Source: Saccoglossus kowalevskii (lineage: Eukaryota; Hemichordata; Enteropneusta; Harrimaniidae). Taken from it: a DNA stretch of 29,608 nucleotides. Positions 28,495-29,608 of this stretch are shown here, one piece after another. The stretch spans positions 71,635 through 101,242 of the forward strand of contig NW_003154740.1 in assembly GCF_000003605.2 (NCBI RefSeq), given 5' to 3'. The position numbers and the translations under genes are program-made. The notes below the pieces were generated by a model. That model searched no databases. It saw nothing but the letters and a program-made list of their open reading frames with translations, and had not been told where the DNA came from. Every line of letters starts with the position of its first letter. The stretch's first letter is position 1.

Positions 28495-28822
28495 CACAGG
28501 GAGCCCAGGAACTATAATCAACTGTAATATGCAGTCTCTATGAGCGGGGGGGGGGGGGGTATCGGCTGGTATCTAGTGTAAGAAATAGACAAGGGATGAA
28601 GGCTCCAGCCAGCTCACATTTTTTAAACTCGAAAAAACAGACGAAAAGAATGAAAAATAAAATATAAAAAAAATACCAGGTTGTAGAATATTAGTTGCTT
28701 CTTCAAATTTCGCCAAAGCCCTACCTACATTTTACCGATATCTGCAGAATAAATCAAGAAAACTACACAAATTTACTCCATTTAGGAATTCCTAACGGTT
28801 TGCCGGAACGCATGGCACAGTT
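28495..28822. repeat. Dispersed repeat, copy 2
   Basis: A 328-bp segment in the same orientation as 1855-2173, alignable end to end. It starts CACAGGGAGCCCAGGAACTA, has 14 G at 28546-28559, and ends GGCATGGCACAGTT (the last 14 bases differ slightly from copy 1). Beyond 28822 the copies diverge at once: copy 1 runs into LINE reverse-transcriptase sequence, this one into an inverted repeat. The shared unit therefore ends about there. Confidence 0.85.
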
Positions 28823-28846
28823 GGAGGCGTGGCCTGTTCAGCATTT

Positions 28847-28948
28847 GTCAACAACCAATCGCAAGACTGGTTACGAACCACATCGAGGTCACGACTAGGT
28901 TAGCCTTGCTCAACTGGTTCGTAACCAGTCTTGTGATTGGTTGTTGAC
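28847..28948. repeat. 34-bp inverted repeat with CCAAT boxes
   Basis: Arm GTCAACAACCAATCGCAAGA through ACGAACCA (28847-28880) is the reverse complement, with one mismatch, of 28915-28948; the loop is 34 bases. Each arm contains one CCAAT pentamer (ACCAATC, and its complement GATTGGT), so the pair faces in opposite directions. It could be a foldback element, or a promoter with NF-Y sites for the ORF that follows. Confidence 0.85.
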
Positions 28949-28975
28949 TCTCCAGTATATCACCGTGATGTCAAA

Positions 28976-29158
28976 ATGGAAACATCCATAGCAAATCATC
29001 CTGATGTAACTTCGCGGGACGTGGGACTACCCACTGGGACAGGGACGATCGAGCAGGCAAACATCGGGACATTCAACGCCGCAAACAATTTGCATGCACT
29101 TTTGGAGGCGGCCGCAATAGCTGGTCAACAAAATCAGTCAACAAACAACAAACAGTAA
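28976..29158 (+). CDS. Hypothetical 60-aa ORF, small gene or exon
   Basis: ATG in context CAAAATGG, then METSIANHPDV, TGTGTIEQANIGTF, LHALLEAAAIAGQQ and an N/Q-rich end with TAA. The frame uses GC-rich codons unlike its AT-rich surroundings, which suggests real coding. It is preceded by paired CCAAT boxes and followed by AATAAA at 29307-29312, so a complete small gene is possible. Alternatives are a terminal exon (acceptor CTCTCCAG at 28955, frame open upstream) or a first exon ending at the GTAAAT donor at 29155. I recognise no domain; the composition recalls disordered regions of nuclear proteins, but no function is claimed. Confidence 0.4.
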   Translation: METSIANHPDVTSRDVGLPTGTGTIEQANIGTFNAANNLHALLEAAAIAGQQNQSTNNKQ

Positions 29159-29608
29159 ATTCGAAAATCAGATTTATATTTTGAGTTAGTCAGTATATGC
29201 TTTATTTGTTTCTCGTTGGTTTTTATCGTTTTAGCGCCTACCACATTGACTGAACTAAACTACATCATATGTAATGTTACCGTCATTATGCTATACTCTT
29301 GGTGAAAATAAAAAAAACTTGTTCATAATACACTTTATTGTACTATGTGTGCCGGATAACCACTAATATGTGTATTTTTGTGGCGGAGATCCATGTTTTT
29401 CATGGTTCTCGATGGCTTCGCTTCAGTGCTAAAGTTTAACGCAAGCCATATTTATATGACGTGTATTTCACGATCGAAATACTACCAATTAGACTTTGCA
29501 TGTGAACCGAACAAAAACTAATTCATGTAATAATTTGTTTTGTCATTTATTCAGGATAATAAATAATAATATTTTGAGCGCGCCCAAGCACTCTCTAAAT
29601 TTCAATGA
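29159..29608. other. Right-end flank
   Basis: AATAAA at 29307-29312 is the only signal I can name. No other gene or repeat is seen up to the window edge. Confidence 0.5.

Overview
This window is animal nuclear DNA. It is AT-rich and intron-bearing, with GT-AG splice sites, metazoan tubulin genes, LINE, SINE and MITE debris and long minisatellites. The mixture (two intron-containing beta-tubulin genes, an intronless GM2/GD2-synthase-like glycosyltransferase, L1/Tx1-like LINE remnants) suggests a marine invertebrate, perhaps a non-vertebrate deuterostome such as a hemichordate. That placement is inference; nothing in the window fixes the species.

Layout. 1-2.5 kb is a repeat zone: a broken L1-type ORF1 fragment (minus), a 22-bp minisatellite of about 30 copies, a dispersed repeat whose second copy lies at 28.5 kb, and a broken LINE reverse-transcriptase fragment (minus). 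4.28-8.58 kb is beta-tubulin gene A (plus, 4 exons, 446 aa) with a TATA box and poly(A) signals. 9.2-12.1 kb is intergenic with three inverted-repeat elements. 12.2-13.7 kb is an intronless type II membrane beta-1,4-N-acetylgalactosaminyltransferase-like gene (minus, 509 aa). 15.15-18.38 kb is a 37-bp minisatellite of about 87 copies, followed by hairpin-forming sequence. An assembly gap of 50 N lies at 19.56 kb beside a hairpin, and a 95-bp hAT-like MITE lies at 19.9 kb. 20.79-24.3 kb is beta-tubulin gene B (plus, 4 exons, 447 aa, same intron positions as A). 24.8-27.1 kb is a degenerate AT-rich repeat field containing a tRNA-derived SINE. The right end holds the second dispersed-repeat copy, a 34-bp inverted repeat carrying CCAAT boxes, and a short ORF that may be a small gene or an exon.

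The two tubulin genes are clearly paralogues made by local duplication. They share all three intron positions, the MREI start linked to tubulin mRNA autoregulation, the GGGTGSG nucleotide-binding loop and an EGEF tail of the kind linked to axonemes. Exon 2 differs at about 18% of bases, while long tracts of exon 4 are almost identical around one very divergent 84-base patch. This mosaic suggests gene conversion. The glycosyltransferase between them is functionally unrelated.

I found no convincing new multi-gene system. The most unusual items are the 37-bp satellite, whose every unit carries a 12-bp perfect palindrome with GATA on both strands, the conversion mosaic in the tubulin pair, and two extra cysteines in tubulin A.
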